Source of the DNA: Halobellus limi
GTDB lineage: Archaea; Halobacteriota; Halobacteria; Halobacteriales; Haloferacaceae
Direction of reading: 5' to 3'
Assembly (NCBI RefSeq): GCF_004799685.1
Contig: NZ_CP031311.1
Coordinates: forward strand, 2,721,355 to 2,785,354
Length of the DNA stretch: 64,000 bases
Numbering within the stretch: the first letter of the stretch is position 1; each line of letters opens with the position of its first letter. Positions 16,208-24,533 of the stretch are shown piece by piece. The translations under genes were made by a program, and so were the position numbers. The notes below the pieces were generated by a model, which ran no database searches, was not told where the DNA came from, and saw only the letters and a program-made list of their open reading frames with translations.

Positions 16208-16274
16208 GACGGGGAGCCGCGTCGCGGCCGGCGACGTCGGACAACCGCACCACGCGAGAGCCTACGACCCCGAA

Positions 16275-16338
16275 CGCACCGCGTCAGGTGGCGACACTAC
16301 GTCGAGCGTACCGCGTCAGGTACCCGTACTACGTCGAG
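16275..16338 (-). repeat. 32-bp tandem duplication over the levansucrase 3' end
   Basis: Copy A (16275-16306) and copy B (16307-16338) are adjacent and agree at 26 of 32 positions; both begin CG-ACCGCGTCAGGT and end ACTACGTCGAG. Copy B contains the last codons and stop (16329-16331) of the levansucrase gene, and copy A lies entirely past the stop. The unit is not a multiple of three. Confidence 0.75.
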
Positions 16339-17771
16339 TAGCCGTAGTACGAACCGACGGAGTCGATCCGGACCTCGTCGTCGGTCCCGCCGTCGGTCGC
16401 CGCGCCGTCGCGGTCGACGTACTCCGACTCCCGGAAGTCGCGTCGGGCCGACGGACCGAGCGGGCCCTCGCCGTCCTCGGGAACGGCTCCGGCGGGGTCG
16501 TCGACGTCGAAGTCGGGCAGCGACTCGTTCGACGTCGGGATGTGCCAGTGGTCGAGCGTGCCGAGCACCCGCGTGCGGTCGCCGTCGACCGCGAGCCGGA
16601 TCGTCGGCCCCAGGGTCCCGCCGAACCGGCGGCGCTGTTCGCGCTCGGAGAGGTGCGCGATCTCGTCGAGCGAGTCGCCGGCGAAGTCGAAGTAGTTGAA
16701 GAAGCTCTCGACGAGGATCTCCTCGCGGTGCGGGAACGCCATCCACGAGTACGCCTGGAAGGGGGCGTTGTGGGGATTCGTGACGACCAGCCCCGAGTCG
16801 TTCAGGGGTCGGTAGGGGCCGCCCAGCGAGTCGGCGACGAATCCGTAGAGCGCGTCGTAGCCCTCGAGTCCGGGCGCGAAGGTGTGCATGTGGCTCGACA
16901 CGAAGAGGTAGTACCGCCCGTCGCGGTAGACCACGTGCGGCCGTTCGAGTTCCTGGTTGGTGCAGACGCTCTCGAGGATCGGCGGGCGGAGTTCCCACTC
17001 CATCGGGTCGCCCGACGGCGACACCGCGACGCCGACGGCGCCGTTGAACTCCTGCAGACCGTCGTCGCCGCCGCAGCGGTCGCTCCCCTCGGGGACCGGC
17101 GCGTTGGCCTCGAACAGCAGGCAGACCTCGCCCGTCTCCGGATCCTCGTAGAACCACGGGTCGCGGAAGGTGTAGATCATCCCCCGGGACTGCGATTCGG
17201 TCTCGTACCACTCGCCGTCGGGGCGGAGCAGTTCGTGGTGGGTCCATAGGCCGTCGATCGAGAGCGAGGAGCCGGTGGTCGTGACGGTCCCGCCCGACGC
17301 GCCCACGAGACGCTGCGTGTACGTCAGTTCCGCGGCCCCCTCGGTCCCGGCCGCGGTGTAGTAGAGGTAGACGTCGCCGTCGTCGTACAGCGCCGATCCG
17401 GCCCACTGACGCTGGCCGAGGGCGTCGTCGGCGAACACGGGGCCGCCGTCGTGCCACCGCCGGCCGTCGCGCGAGTAGAAGTACCGGATCGCGGCGACGT
17501 CGTGGCGCTTGCCGGGGAGGAGGTCTCTCGGGGCCGTGAGCGAGAACACGACGCGCCAGCCGTCGAGGTCCGCCACCCGGCCGTGGCGGTCCCGCAACAG
17601 CCACGTGTCCCAGACGTGGACGTCCTCGGCGGGCGTCGACTCGGGCGGGTAGATGATCGGTGCGACCGTCTCGGGCGTGCGCTCGATCCCGGCGGCCTGC
17701 TCGCGACTCCACCGCGAACGCGGCGGGTCACCGCCGACGTTCGGTTCCCTGTTGGACGGTCGGTCGGGCAT
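16329..17771 (-). CDS. GH68 levansucrase/inulosucrase-type fructosyltransferase
   Basis: 480 aa from the ATG at 17771; an in-frame TTG two codons upstream is less likely. GH68 catalytic motifs are all present: VHVWDTW with nucleophile Asp55, TFRDPWFY with the transition-state Asp204, and NQELERPH with acid/base Glu276. GH68 enzymes split sucrose and transfer fructose to water, sucrose or a growing fructan. Bacterial family members are secreted, but this protein begins MPDRPSNREPNVGGDPP with no Sec or Tat signal, so an intracellular reaction or an unknown export route is implied. It is convergent with GH32, the natural pair for making and breaking fructans. Confidence 0.93.
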   Translation of the reverse strand: MPDRPSNREPNVGGDPPRSRWSREQAAGIERTPETVAPIIYPPESTPAEDVHVWDTWLLRDRHGRVADLDGWRVVFSLTAPRDLLPGKRHDVAAIRYFYSRDGRRWHDGGPVFADDALGQRQWAGSALYDDGDVYLYYTAAGTEGAAELTYTQRLVGASGGTVTTTGSSLSIDGLWTHHELLRPDGEWYETESQSRGMIYTFRDPWFYEDPETGEVCLLFEANAPVPEGSDRCGGDDGLQEFNGAVGVAVSPSGDPMEWELRPPILESVCTNQELERPHVVYRDGRYYLFVSSHMHTFAPGLEGYDALYGFVADSLGGPYRPLNDSGLVVTNPHNAPFQAYSWMAFPHREEILVESFFNYFDFAGDSLDEIAHLSEREQRRRFGGTLGPTIRLAVDGDRTRVLGTLDHWHIPTSNESLPDFDVDDPAGAVPEDGEGPLGPSARRDFRESEYVDRDGAATDGGTDDEVRIDSVGSYYGYST

Positions 17772-17950
17772 CGTCAAAAAGTGAACTCACCTCGAAATAA
17801 CTCTTTTTACTCGGTAGCGGTCCCCGCCTGCCGAGAAGACGGCCGGGCCGACCGACTCGACGGGATGGCCGGTTTGTACTAAATATTAACTCAAATCTAA
17901 GTTAAAATCTCAAAAGACTCAAGTAGTTGTGGCTCGTTGATACAACCAAG
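17772..17950. promoter_or_regulatory. Divergent promoter region between levansucrase and universal stress protein
   Basis: The left side, GAAATAACTCTTTTTACTCGG (about 17793-17813), provides T-rich elements for levansucrase. The right side is very AT-rich (AAATATTAAC at 17881, GTTAAAATCT at 17901), and the latter is a plausible TATA box about 45 nt before the stress-protein ATG, giving a leader of roughly 20 nt. No clear palindrome is seen. Confidence 0.45.
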
Positions 17951-18430
17951 ATGAGTATGAACACGGTACTGCTTGCGTTCGGCTCGAAAGACGAACAGCG
18001 AATCGACGAACTCCTCGACACGGCGACCTCGATCGTCGACCCCGACGGCACGATCGTCCTGCTCCACGCCTTCGACCGGGAGCGGTACGACACGATCGCG
18101 AAGCGGCTGAACGTCGACAACGCCGCGGAGATCTCGCCGGACGACATCGCCCGTCGATCGCGGATCGGCCGCGAGATCGCAGAGCGTCTCGACCGCGCCG
18201 GCGTCGACTACGTCGTCCGCGGGGCGATCGGCGAGACGAGCGACGCCATCCTCCGACAGAGCGAACTGGAGGACGCCGACCTCGTCGTCGTCGGCGGTCG
18301 CAGCCGGTCCGCCACGGGGAAGGCCCTGTTCGGATCGACGGCGCAGAAGGTGCTGGTCGAGGCCGACTGCCCGGTCACGTTCGTCAAGGAGCAGTCCGAG
18401 ACGAAAGAGAAGGCCGCCGCGCCCGCGTAA
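17951..18430 (+). CDS. Universal stress protein, UspA family
   Basis: 159 aa, a single Usp domain. It starts MSMNTVLLAFGSKDEQRIDE and ends with the ATP-binding signature VVVGGRSRSATGKALFGSTA followed by QKVLVEADCPVTFVKE. The GG-R-9x-GS arrangement predicts nucleotide binding. Usp proteins bind ATP or AMP and help cells survive stress, usually as dimers; specific roles in haloarchaea are mostly unknown. The ATG at 17951 follows the AT-rich promoter closely; an ATG two codons later is an alternative. Confidence 0.92.
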   Translation: MSMNTVLLAFGSKDEQRIDELLDTATSIVDPDGTIVLLHAFDRERYDTIAKRLNVDNAAEISPDDIARRSRIGREIAERLDRAGVDYVVRGAIGETSDAILRQSELEDADLVVVGGRSRSATGKALFGSTAQKVLVEADCPVTFVKEQSETKEKAAAPA

Positions 18431-18482
18431 TCGCCGGAACGTCGCCCGCCGATCGGTTCGCGAACACCGACCTTTTTGCGGA

Positions 18483-19121
18483 TCAGTCGAACAGCCCCGA
18501 GACGTCGGACTCCTGGCTTCGCCGCCGTTCGACGTGTCCGCGGAGCCGTTCGTAGACGAGCGAGCGCTGCGCTCGGTCGGCGGCGAAAGAGAACAGCATA
18601 CCGACGAAACCGCGCGAGCGCCGCTGTGGCGTCCCCTCGGGAGAGCTGTCTCCCGCGAGCTCTTCGCGGGCGTACCGGATCGCGTCGTCGACGACCGCCG
18701 CGTCGAACGACTCGTACTCGGCCGCGAGAAGGGTCACCGCGGTCGCGACGTCCTCGAACGACAGGTCGGTCGGCTCCAGCGTCTCCCCGTCGTATCGGAG
18801 CGCGGGCGGGCGACGGCGCTCTGCGAGTTCCGGGTCCGCGGCGAGCCGTCGGAGGTACGCACGGACCTCGTCGACGTTCACTCGCGGGTCGTCGACGGCC
18901 GCGAGGTAGCCCGCCGCGCTCTCGGCCAGCCCGCGCTGCCCGCTCCAGTTGCGTCGGCGGCCGTGATGGACCGCCGCGGCGTACTGGATGAGCCCGTGGA
19001 GCAACCGCTCCTCGGGCGTTCCGTCCGCCAGCGCGAGCCACGGCTCCTCCCAGGCCTCGTGGGCGACGTGGTAGTCGCCCGCGTTGAACACCGCGACGCC
19101 GACTCGAAGCGCCTCCTGCAC
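18483..19121 (-). CDS. DUF309 family protein
   Basis: 212 aa from a GTG at 19121. The frame stays open far upstream, so the start is chosen because DUF309 proteins begin just before ALRVGVAVFNAGDYHVAHEA. The DUF309 core is visible: the AHEAWEE metal-binding-like motif, LLHGLIQYAAAVHHGRRRN and a helical bundle continuing to about residue 100. The C-terminal half (PTDLSFEDVATAVTLLAAEY onward) is lineage-specific and helical. Biochemical function of DUF309 is unknown. Confidence 0.82.
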   Translation of the reverse strand: MQEALRVGVAVFNAGDYHVAHEAWEEPWLALADGTPEERLLHGLIQYAAAVHHGRRRNWSGQRGLAESAAGYLAAVDDPRVNVDEVRAYLRRLAADPELAERRRPPALRYDGETLEPTDLSFEDVATAVTLLAAEYESFDAAVVDDAIRYAREELAGDSSPEGTPQRRSRGFVGMLFSFAADRAQRSLVYERLRGHVERRRSQESDVSGLFD

Positions 19122-19264
19122 GCCTCGGAGTCGTCGTCGCGTGAGTAAATAGCCGGCGCTCGCGGATGAGAGAACCGCCCCGGCGGTGACGAACTTATCC
19201 GGCTGTAGACCCTTCGAACACCCGAACGCACGATGACCGAGACCCCCGCCTTGCCTCCCCGATA

Positions 19265-19495
19265 ATGACGCGGACGCGCGTGACCTGCCTCGATTGCGGG
19301 ACCGAGTTCGTCCGGCCGAACGGCTACGACGGCAACTACTGTCCCGAGTGCCACGAGTCGTGGACGACCGACGACGACGACCGCGGGTCGACGGACGGAC
19401 CGGAGCCGCGTCGGCTCCGGCGCGGCACGAAACCCTCCGTGCGACGGCTCGACGACCGGGACGCCGACGCCCCGTCGCGGTACGACGAGGAGTGA
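19265..19495 (+). CDS. Small zinc-ribbon protein
   Basis: 76 aa. Residues 8-29 form a compact zinc ribbon, CLDCGTEFVRPNGYDGNYC followed by PEC, giving two CxxC knuckles. The remaining 45 residues are a charged, probably disordered tail. Such tiny CxxC/CPxC proteins are abundant in haloarchaea, and a few affect regulation or stress phenotypes in other species. The target here is unknown. It is a single gene between DUF309 and the YeiH-type exporter. Confidence 0.78.
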   Translation: MTRTRVTCLDCGTEFVRPNGYDGNYCPECHESWTTDDDDRGSTDGPEPRRLRRGTKPSVRRLDDRDADAPSRYDEE

Positions 19496-19554
19496 GTAGC
19501 GGGGCGGTGCCGACGATCAGGGCGGAGGAGCGGCCGGCCTCGGAGTCCGAACGC

Positions 19555-20559
19555 TCACCCGAACGCCAGGACCGCCGCGAGGAGGGAGAGAGCGCTGACG
19601 GTGAGAAGCGAGGCCAGGACGACGAGCAGCGGTCGGGCGCCGGTGTTTCGCAGGTTCCTGATCTCGATACTCGTTCCGAGCCCGACGAACGCGACGAGAA
19701 ACAGCCACTGGTAGCCGCGTTCGAACAGCGAGAGGACTCCCGCCGGGAGAACCCCGGTGCTGGCGACGGCCGCGACCGCGGCGAATCCGAGGACGAACGT
19801 GGGGAACTGCTCCCAGAGGGACCGCCAGCTCGCGGCCGAGGAGCCCTCGCTGTCGCGGCGGGCGTAGTAGACGGCGTACAGGACGGCCACGACCCCGATG
19901 AACACGTTCCGGCCGAGTTTGGTGATCGTCGCCCACTGGCCCGCCTGCTCGGAGTAGGCGAACCCGGCCGCGACGACCGGGCCCGTACTGACCATACTGA
20001 TCCCGGACCAGACGCCGAACACGACGTCCGAGAGGTCGAGCAGGCGTCCGATCGCCGGGTACACCGCAAGCGTCACCGCGTCGAACAGGAGGATCGTCGC
20101 CACCGCGTACGCGATCTGGTCTGCCTTCGCGCGAACGCCGCTCGAAACGGCGACGATGGCCGAGACGCCGCAGATCGAGTACCCGGCCGCCAGCAGCGAG
20201 CCAAGCCGCTCTGGGACCTCGAACACCTCGCGGGCGACGAGTTCGACGAACACGAGACTGAAGCCGAGAAACCCGACGACGAGCAGCAGTAGGAGCGGCC
20301 CGGTCGACAGCAACTGATCGACCGCGACGCGAGCGCCCATCAGGACGATTCCGAGTTCCAGCCAGCGGTTGTGGGTCCCGACCCCGGGCGCGGCCCACTC
20401 GGGGACGCCGACCGCGTTGGCGAGCAGCACGCCCAACCCGACCGCCAATAGGAGCCTGTTGACGCCGAGAACGGTCGTCGAGAGCAGGTGCGCGAGCACG
20501 CCGCCGACGACGAGAAGGAGGAGTCCGGGGAGGGGTCGCGAGACGTCTCGTGGTGTCAT
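19555..20559 (-). CDS. YeiH-family (UPF0324) membrane protein, putative anion exporter
   Basis: 334 aa, about 10 hydrophobic segments from LPGLLLLVVGGVLAHLLS to LLVVLASLLTVSALSLLAAV. Family-typical sequences include LELGIVLMGARVAVDQLL, GYSICGVSAIVAVSSGVRAK and TKLGRNVFIGVVAVLYA. The family is annotated as putative sulfate or organosulfonate exporter, which rests on few members; the substrate here is unknown. Its promoter is likely the AAATAGTATATC stretch just before the ATG. It is divergent from the first beta-helix gene. Confidence 0.88.
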   Translation of the reverse strand: MTPRDVSRPLPGLLLLVVGGVLAHLLSTTVLGVNRLLLAVGLGVLLANAVGVPEWAAPGVGTHNRWLELGIVLMGARVAVDQLLSTGPLLLLLVVGFLGFSLVFVELVAREVFEVPERLGSLLAAGYSICGVSAIVAVSSGVRAKADQIAYAVATILLFDAVTLAVYPAIGRLLDLSDVVFGVWSGISMVSTGPVVAAGFAYSEQAGQWATITKLGRNVFIGVVAVLYAVYYARRDSEGSSAASWRSLWEQFPTFVLGFAAVAAVASTGVLPAGVLSLFERGYQWLFLVAFVGLGTSIEIRNLRNTGARPLLVVLASLLTVSALSLLAAVLAFG

Positions 20560-20915
20560 AAATAGTATATCTTGTGTACGGTCGGATCGGTGAGGTGTGG
20601 GTCACAGACGCGGCGAAGTTGGACCGCTGCGAACGCCGGAGAGGAACCGGGGTGAGACATCTTAACGGTTCTGTGTCGACATAGTGTGGGTTCCGAGATC
20701 GGTCTGGGTTCGCGACGCCGGTGAAGTATTGGTACGTTTCGTCGCTATCGCTCTGGTCTGTTGTGTCCGAGATACCGGAAATATTAGAGGCATTCGACTT
20801 CGGTCGGACCGGAACGGGACCGTGCCGCGGGCTGGCGATCCGATCAGTCGCGTAAAGAGTGTCTTAGTCTTATTATCGAATTACTAACAAAAAGTAGTCG
20901 TCCGGTAGAGGCGGT
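20560..20915. promoter_or_regulatory. 356-nt divergent intergenic region, YeiH and first NosD-like gene
   Basis: No convincing gene; a 67-codon plus-strand frame (20684-20887) has a non-haloarchaeal composition and no motif. The left edge carries AAATAGTATATC, a likely minus-strand promoter. The right edge carries CTTATTATCGAATTACTAACAAAAAG (20871-20896). Its CTAACAAAA core recurs at a similar distance before the second paralogue (about 22691), so the two beta-helix genes share an upstream element. Confidence 0.5.
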
Positions 20916-22466
20916 ATGACAGATCGACGGTGGGCGACCCGACGCAGCGCGCTCAAGTTCGGGGCTGTCGGATCCTTCGGAGCCGTAACGGGGCTAGTGC
21001 CGATAGTCTCGCAGGCCGCGCCCGAGGGCATCGAGGACTGTACGACGATCGACGAACCCGGCGAGTACGAACTCAAAAACGACATCACGGGAGGCGGAAC
21101 CCTCGGTCCCGACGACGACGCGTGTATCGAGATTCGATCGGACGGTGTCATACTCGACGGGAACGGATATGTGATCGAAGGCGACGGGGACGGAACGGGA
21201 ATCTTAACCGAAACGGGAGGACTGAACTCGACAATTCAAAACCTCACGGTACGGGGGTTCGAGTACGGAATCGAGGACGATTTTGCTTCCCGATTGACGA
21301 TCAAGTCAGTGACGAGCGAACAGAACCGCGTCGGAATATACGGAGACCTGTCCACGATCACCTGTACGAACTCGACTATTCGTGAAAACGACAACGACGG
21401 GATCAGTTTGTTTAACGGTGAGAGCCTGATCGTACGCGACTGCGAGATCCGTGACAACGGGGGGAATCCCGTCCTTATGTGCTGCCGCAATCGGGTCGTG
21501 TTCGAAGACTGTGTGATCGTTGGGAACGGCGAACCGGCAAGGTTTCCGATGGTTCCGGGCACGAGAATCGAGGGAACGGAGATCGCAGAGTCCAGCGGAG
21601 CGGGTATCAGCACGATATACGGCGACAGGCAAAACACTCCCGACGAGCCGGTAGAAATCACCGACAGTTACATTCACGACAACGACGGCCCCGGAATCGC
21701 ACACGGCAACGGCTATCTCGAAGTCATAGGATGCACGCTCTCCGGAAATCAAGATGGGTACTACGCGGACGGCATCGAAGCGGGAAGCGCCGTACTCAGG
21801 TACAACAACATCGAGGACAACGAAGAGTACGGAGCGTTCTTCCGGGAAGTTTTAGAAGGAGAGGTCGACGCCGAATGCAACTACTGGGGGGACGAGAGCG
21901 GTCCGAAGCACCCGAACAACCCCCGGAGCGATCCGAAAGGCCAACGCGTAACCGCCTCCATCGATGTCGTCCCGTGGTCGGTCGAGCGGATCAAAGACAA
22001 CGAGGGCGTCTGCATCGGCGGGCAGGAACGGGTCGGCTACATCAGCCTGTCGTCGTTCACGAAGGTGACTGGTGACGACGAGGTTGCCTGTGTGCCTGAC
22101 GAGGACGGTTGGGGAGACAGTTTCTACATACGGCGGGAGGCCCGAAACGGCTGGAGCGACGAGGGCGTCGTCGTCGACGTCCCGAACTCGTCGCAGTCCT
22201 TCCGCGGCTATCTCATAACTGCAGAGGGGGACACCCCCAGTAGCGGCGGGCCGAGCGGCGAGGGGCCCTGGGGAGAGGACTGCAGTAGCTGGTTGTTCGT
22301 CAACGAGGAACAGGAGGTCCAGTTCGACATCGAACAGACGGTCCACGACCCAGAGCCGATAGTCGCCCACGAAGCGGTGCAACCCACGAACGGCGACGGC
22401 GACGACGTCGGACTTCCGCTCGATCTGGTCCGGACCACGTTCGCGCCGTTCGCCGAAGCGGAGTAG
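20916..22466 (+). CDS. Tat-exported right-handed beta-helix (NosD/PbH1-type) protein, paralogue 1
   Basis: 516 aa. The N-terminus TDRRWATRRSALKFGAVGSF followed by GAVTGLVPIVSQAAP is a Tat signal with a probable signal-peptidase site near SQAAP. Residues about 40-340 are parallel beta-helix repeats (ILDGNGYVIEGDGDGTGI, LTVRGFEYGIEDD, ITCTNSTIRENDNDGISL, IRDNGGNP) ending in NYWGDESGPKHPNNP, a common cap of NosD-like periplasmic proteins. After about 370 a separate domain (GWSDEGVVVDVPNSSQSFRG, HDPEPIVAHEAVQPTNGDGD) is shared only with the next gene. Beta-helix proteins often bind or cleave polysaccharides; no catalytic residues could be assigned. Probably secreted. Confidence 0.85.
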   Translation: MTDRRWATRRSALKFGAVGSFGAVTGLVPIVSQAAPEGIEDCTTIDEPGEYELKNDITGGGTLGPDDDACIEIRSDGVILDGNGYVIEGDGDGTGILTETGGLNSTIQNLTVRGFEYGIEDDFASRLTIKSVTSEQNRVGIYGDLSTITCTNSTIRENDNDGISLFNGESLIVRDCEIRDNGGNPVLMCCRNRVVFEDCVIVGNGEPARFPMVPGTRIEGTEIAESSGAGISTIYGDRQNTPDEPVEITDSYIHDNDGPGIAHGNGYLEVIGCTLSGNQDGYYADGIEAGSAVLRYNNIEDNEEYGAFFREVLEGEVDAECNYWGDESGPKHPNNPRSDPKGQRVTASIDVVPWSVERIKDNEGVCIGGQERVGYISLSSFTKVTGDDEVACVPDEDGWGDSFYIRREARNGWSDEGVVVDVPNSSQSFRGYLITAEGDTPSSGGPSGEGPWGEDCSSWLFVNEEQEVQFDIEQTVHDPEPIVAHEAVQPTNGDGDDVGLPLDLVRTTFAPFAEAE

Positions 22467-22726
22467 AGAACCGCGCGAGACTCGGAACGGACTACGGGAC
22501 GCAGACGTTCCGCTACGCTCACTCCTTGGGATCGGAAGCTTCACCGTGAATTGTGCCGAGAGATGGTCCGGCCTCGGTCCGTAATCCGACGTCTCGGCGG
22601 GAGCGTTCGTTCGACATCGCTCTCGGCCCGAGAATCGACTGTCGATGATCGGGACTGATCGAGGTAAGCATCGTATTAATCAAATATTAGAATGCTAACA
22701 AAACCGGTTCGCGTGGTCCGTACGGT

Positions 22727-24274
22727 ATGACTGATCGGCGGCGAACGACTCGGCGTGGCGCGCTCAAGTTCGGGGCTATCGGGTCCTTCGGAGCAGTGAC
22801 CGGACTGGTCCCGATGGTCTCACAGGCCGCGCCCGAAGGCATCGAGGACTGTACGACCATCGACGAACCCGGCGAATACGAGCTCAATAACGACATCACG
22901 GGAGGCGGAACCCTCGGTCCCGACGACGACGCGTGTATCGCGATTCAAGCGGGCGATGTCACGCTCGACGGGAACGGCTACACGCTCGAAGGAGACGGCG
23001 ACGGAGTAGGGGTCCGGATCGGGATGTACGGGCCGGAATCGACGGTACGAAACCTCACGGTTCGGAATTTCGATCGAGGGATCGCACCGGAGTACGGGTC
23101 GGTCGTCGCGATCGATTCCGTGACAGTCGAGGGAAACGCCGAGGGGATACGGGGCGAGTTATCGGACCTCACCTGTACGAACTCGGTCGTTCGGGACAAC
23201 GACGGGTACGGCATTTACCTCAGTAACGAGACCCTGACCGTCCGAAACTGCGAGATACGCGACAACGGCGGCGCTCCAATTGGGATGTGTTGCCGTGGGT
23301 CAGTGGTTGTCGAGGAGTGTGAGATCGTCGGGAACGGGGGTCCGGTCTGGTTCACAATAAACCCCGACACGAGAATCGAGGGGAGCGTGATCGCCGGATC
23401 CAGCGAGGAGGGAATCGCAACGGGAGTGGGCGATATGCACAACGCCCCCGACGAGCCCGTTCGCATCACGGACTGTTACATCCACGATAACGAGGGCCCC
23501 GGAATCAACCACCGCAACGGATATTTCGAAGTGAGACAGTGTACGCTCGCCGGCAATCGGGACGGGTACTACGCGGATGGAATCGAAGTGGGCAGCGCCG
23601 TACTCAAATATAACAACATCGAAAATAACGAGGAGTACGGGGCGTTCTTCCGGAAGGAGTTCGAGAACGAAGTCGACGCGGAATGCAACTACTGGGGTCA
23701 CGAGAGCGGTCCGAAGCACCCGAACAACCCCCAGAGCGATCCGAGGGGCGAACGCGTCACCGAAAGCATCGACGTCACCCCGTGGTCGGTCGAGCGGATC
23801 GAAGACGGCGAGGGCGTCTGCATCGGCGGGCAAGAACAGGTCGGCTACATCAGTCAGTCGTCGTTCGCGAAGGTGATCGGCGACGACGAGGTCGCCTGTG
23901 TCCCCAATGGGAACGGCTGGGAAGAGACGTTCTACATACGGCGAGAGGCCCGGAACGGCTGGAGCGACGAGGGCGTCGTCGTCGACGTCCCGAATTCCTC
24001 ACAACGGTTCCGCGGCTACCTCATAACTGCGACGGGAGACACCACTTGCAACGGCGGCCCGAGCGGCGAGGGTCCCTGGGGAGAGGACTGCGGTAGCTGG
24101 GTGTTCGTCGACGAATCGCAGGACGTTCAGGTCGACGTCGAACACAGCGTCCACGACCCCGAGGCGACGGTCGCCCACGAGGCGATCCAGCCCACGAACG
24201 GCGACGGCGAAGAGGTCGGACTCCCGCTCGATCTGGTACGGACCACGTTCGCTCCCTTCGCTGAGTCGGAGTAG
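22727..24274 (+). CDS. Tat-exported right-handed beta-helix (NosD/PbH1-type) protein, paralogue 2
   Basis: 515 aa, clearly a tandem copy of the preceding gene. The Tat signal (RRRTTRRGALKFGAIGSFGA), the TTIDEPGEYEL start of the mature part, the NYWGHESGPKHPNNP helix cap and the C-terminal domain are almost the same. Differences concentrate in the middle coils of the beta-helix (VRNLTVRNFDRGIAPEYGSV against IQNLTVRGFEYGIEDDFASR), the face that would contact a ligand. This suggests duplication followed by diversification of binding specificity. It has its own 260-nt upstream region with the CTAACAAAA element. Function unknown; probably secreted or surface-associated. Confidence 0.85.
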   Translation: MTDRRRTTRRGALKFGAIGSFGAVTGLVPMVSQAAPEGIEDCTTIDEPGEYELNNDITGGGTLGPDDDACIAIQAGDVTLDGNGYTLEGDGDGVGVRIGMYGPESTVRNLTVRNFDRGIAPEYGSVVAIDSVTVEGNAEGIRGELSDLTCTNSVVRDNDGYGIYLSNETLTVRNCEIRDNGGAPIGMCCRGSVVVEECEIVGNGGPVWFTINPDTRIEGSVIAGSSEEGIATGVGDMHNAPDEPVRITDCYIHDNEGPGINHRNGYFEVRQCTLAGNRDGYYADGIEVGSAVLKYNNIENNEEYGAFFRKEFENEVDAECNYWGHESGPKHPNNPQSDPRGERVTESIDVTPWSVERIEDGEGVCIGGQEQVGYISQSSFAKVIGDDEVACVPNGNGWEETFYIRREARNGWSDEGVVVDVPNSSQRFRGYLITATGDTTCNGGPSGEGPWGEDCGSWVFVDESQDVQVDVEHSVHDPEATVAHEAIQPTNGDGEEVGLPLDLVRTTFAPFAESE

Positions 24275-24460
24275 CGAACTACGGATATCCCGGGACGCGG
24301 GCGGCTCGCAGAAGCGTCCCTGCTCAAATCTCCGGTCGGAGTTTCGCGAGACGCAGACTCCTCGCTCCGCTCGTCGTGTTGTGCTGCAGAGAAACGTCCT
24401 GACGGAGTTCCACGCGAGCGGACGCGAGCGTGGAGCAAGTCAGGTCGCGAACGAAGTGAG
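24275..24460. other. Repeat-rich flank of tRNA-Arg, possible element scar
   Basis: This gene-free stretch contains a copy of the tRNA 3' end (CGTCCTGACGGAG, 24395-24407) 66 nt from the real one. It also contains TCAAATCTCCG, matching the T-arm in the opposite orientation (about 24324-24334), and an inverted pair CCACGCGAGCG/CGAGCGTGG (24410-24434). Its CGCAGACTCCTCGCTCCGCTC resembles the flank after the first beta-helix gene (CGCAGACGTTCCGCTACGCTC, near 22500). The pattern suggests a deleted integrated element or a recombination scar. Confidence 0.45.
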
Positions 24461-24533
24461 CGTCCTGACGGAGATTTGAACTCCGGTCCCTGGCTCCGCA
24501 AGCCAAGAGGATAGTCCACTACCCTATCAGGAC
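24461..24533 (-). tRNA. tRNA-Arg (anticodon GCG)
   Basis: The minus strand folds as a cloverleaf. Acceptor GTCCTGA pairs with TCAGGAC with discriminator G; D-arm is GGGTAGTGGACTATCCT. Anticodon stem TTGGC/GCCAG closes loop TTGCGGA with anticodon GCG; T-arm is CGGAG-TTCAAAT-CTCCG. No intron and no encoded CCA. Confidence 0.92.

Noticed and set aside
20684-20887. 67-codon frame between the exporter and the first beta-helix gene
   Set aside because: Composition is Val/Arg-rich with no motif, and it overlaps the likely promoter region.
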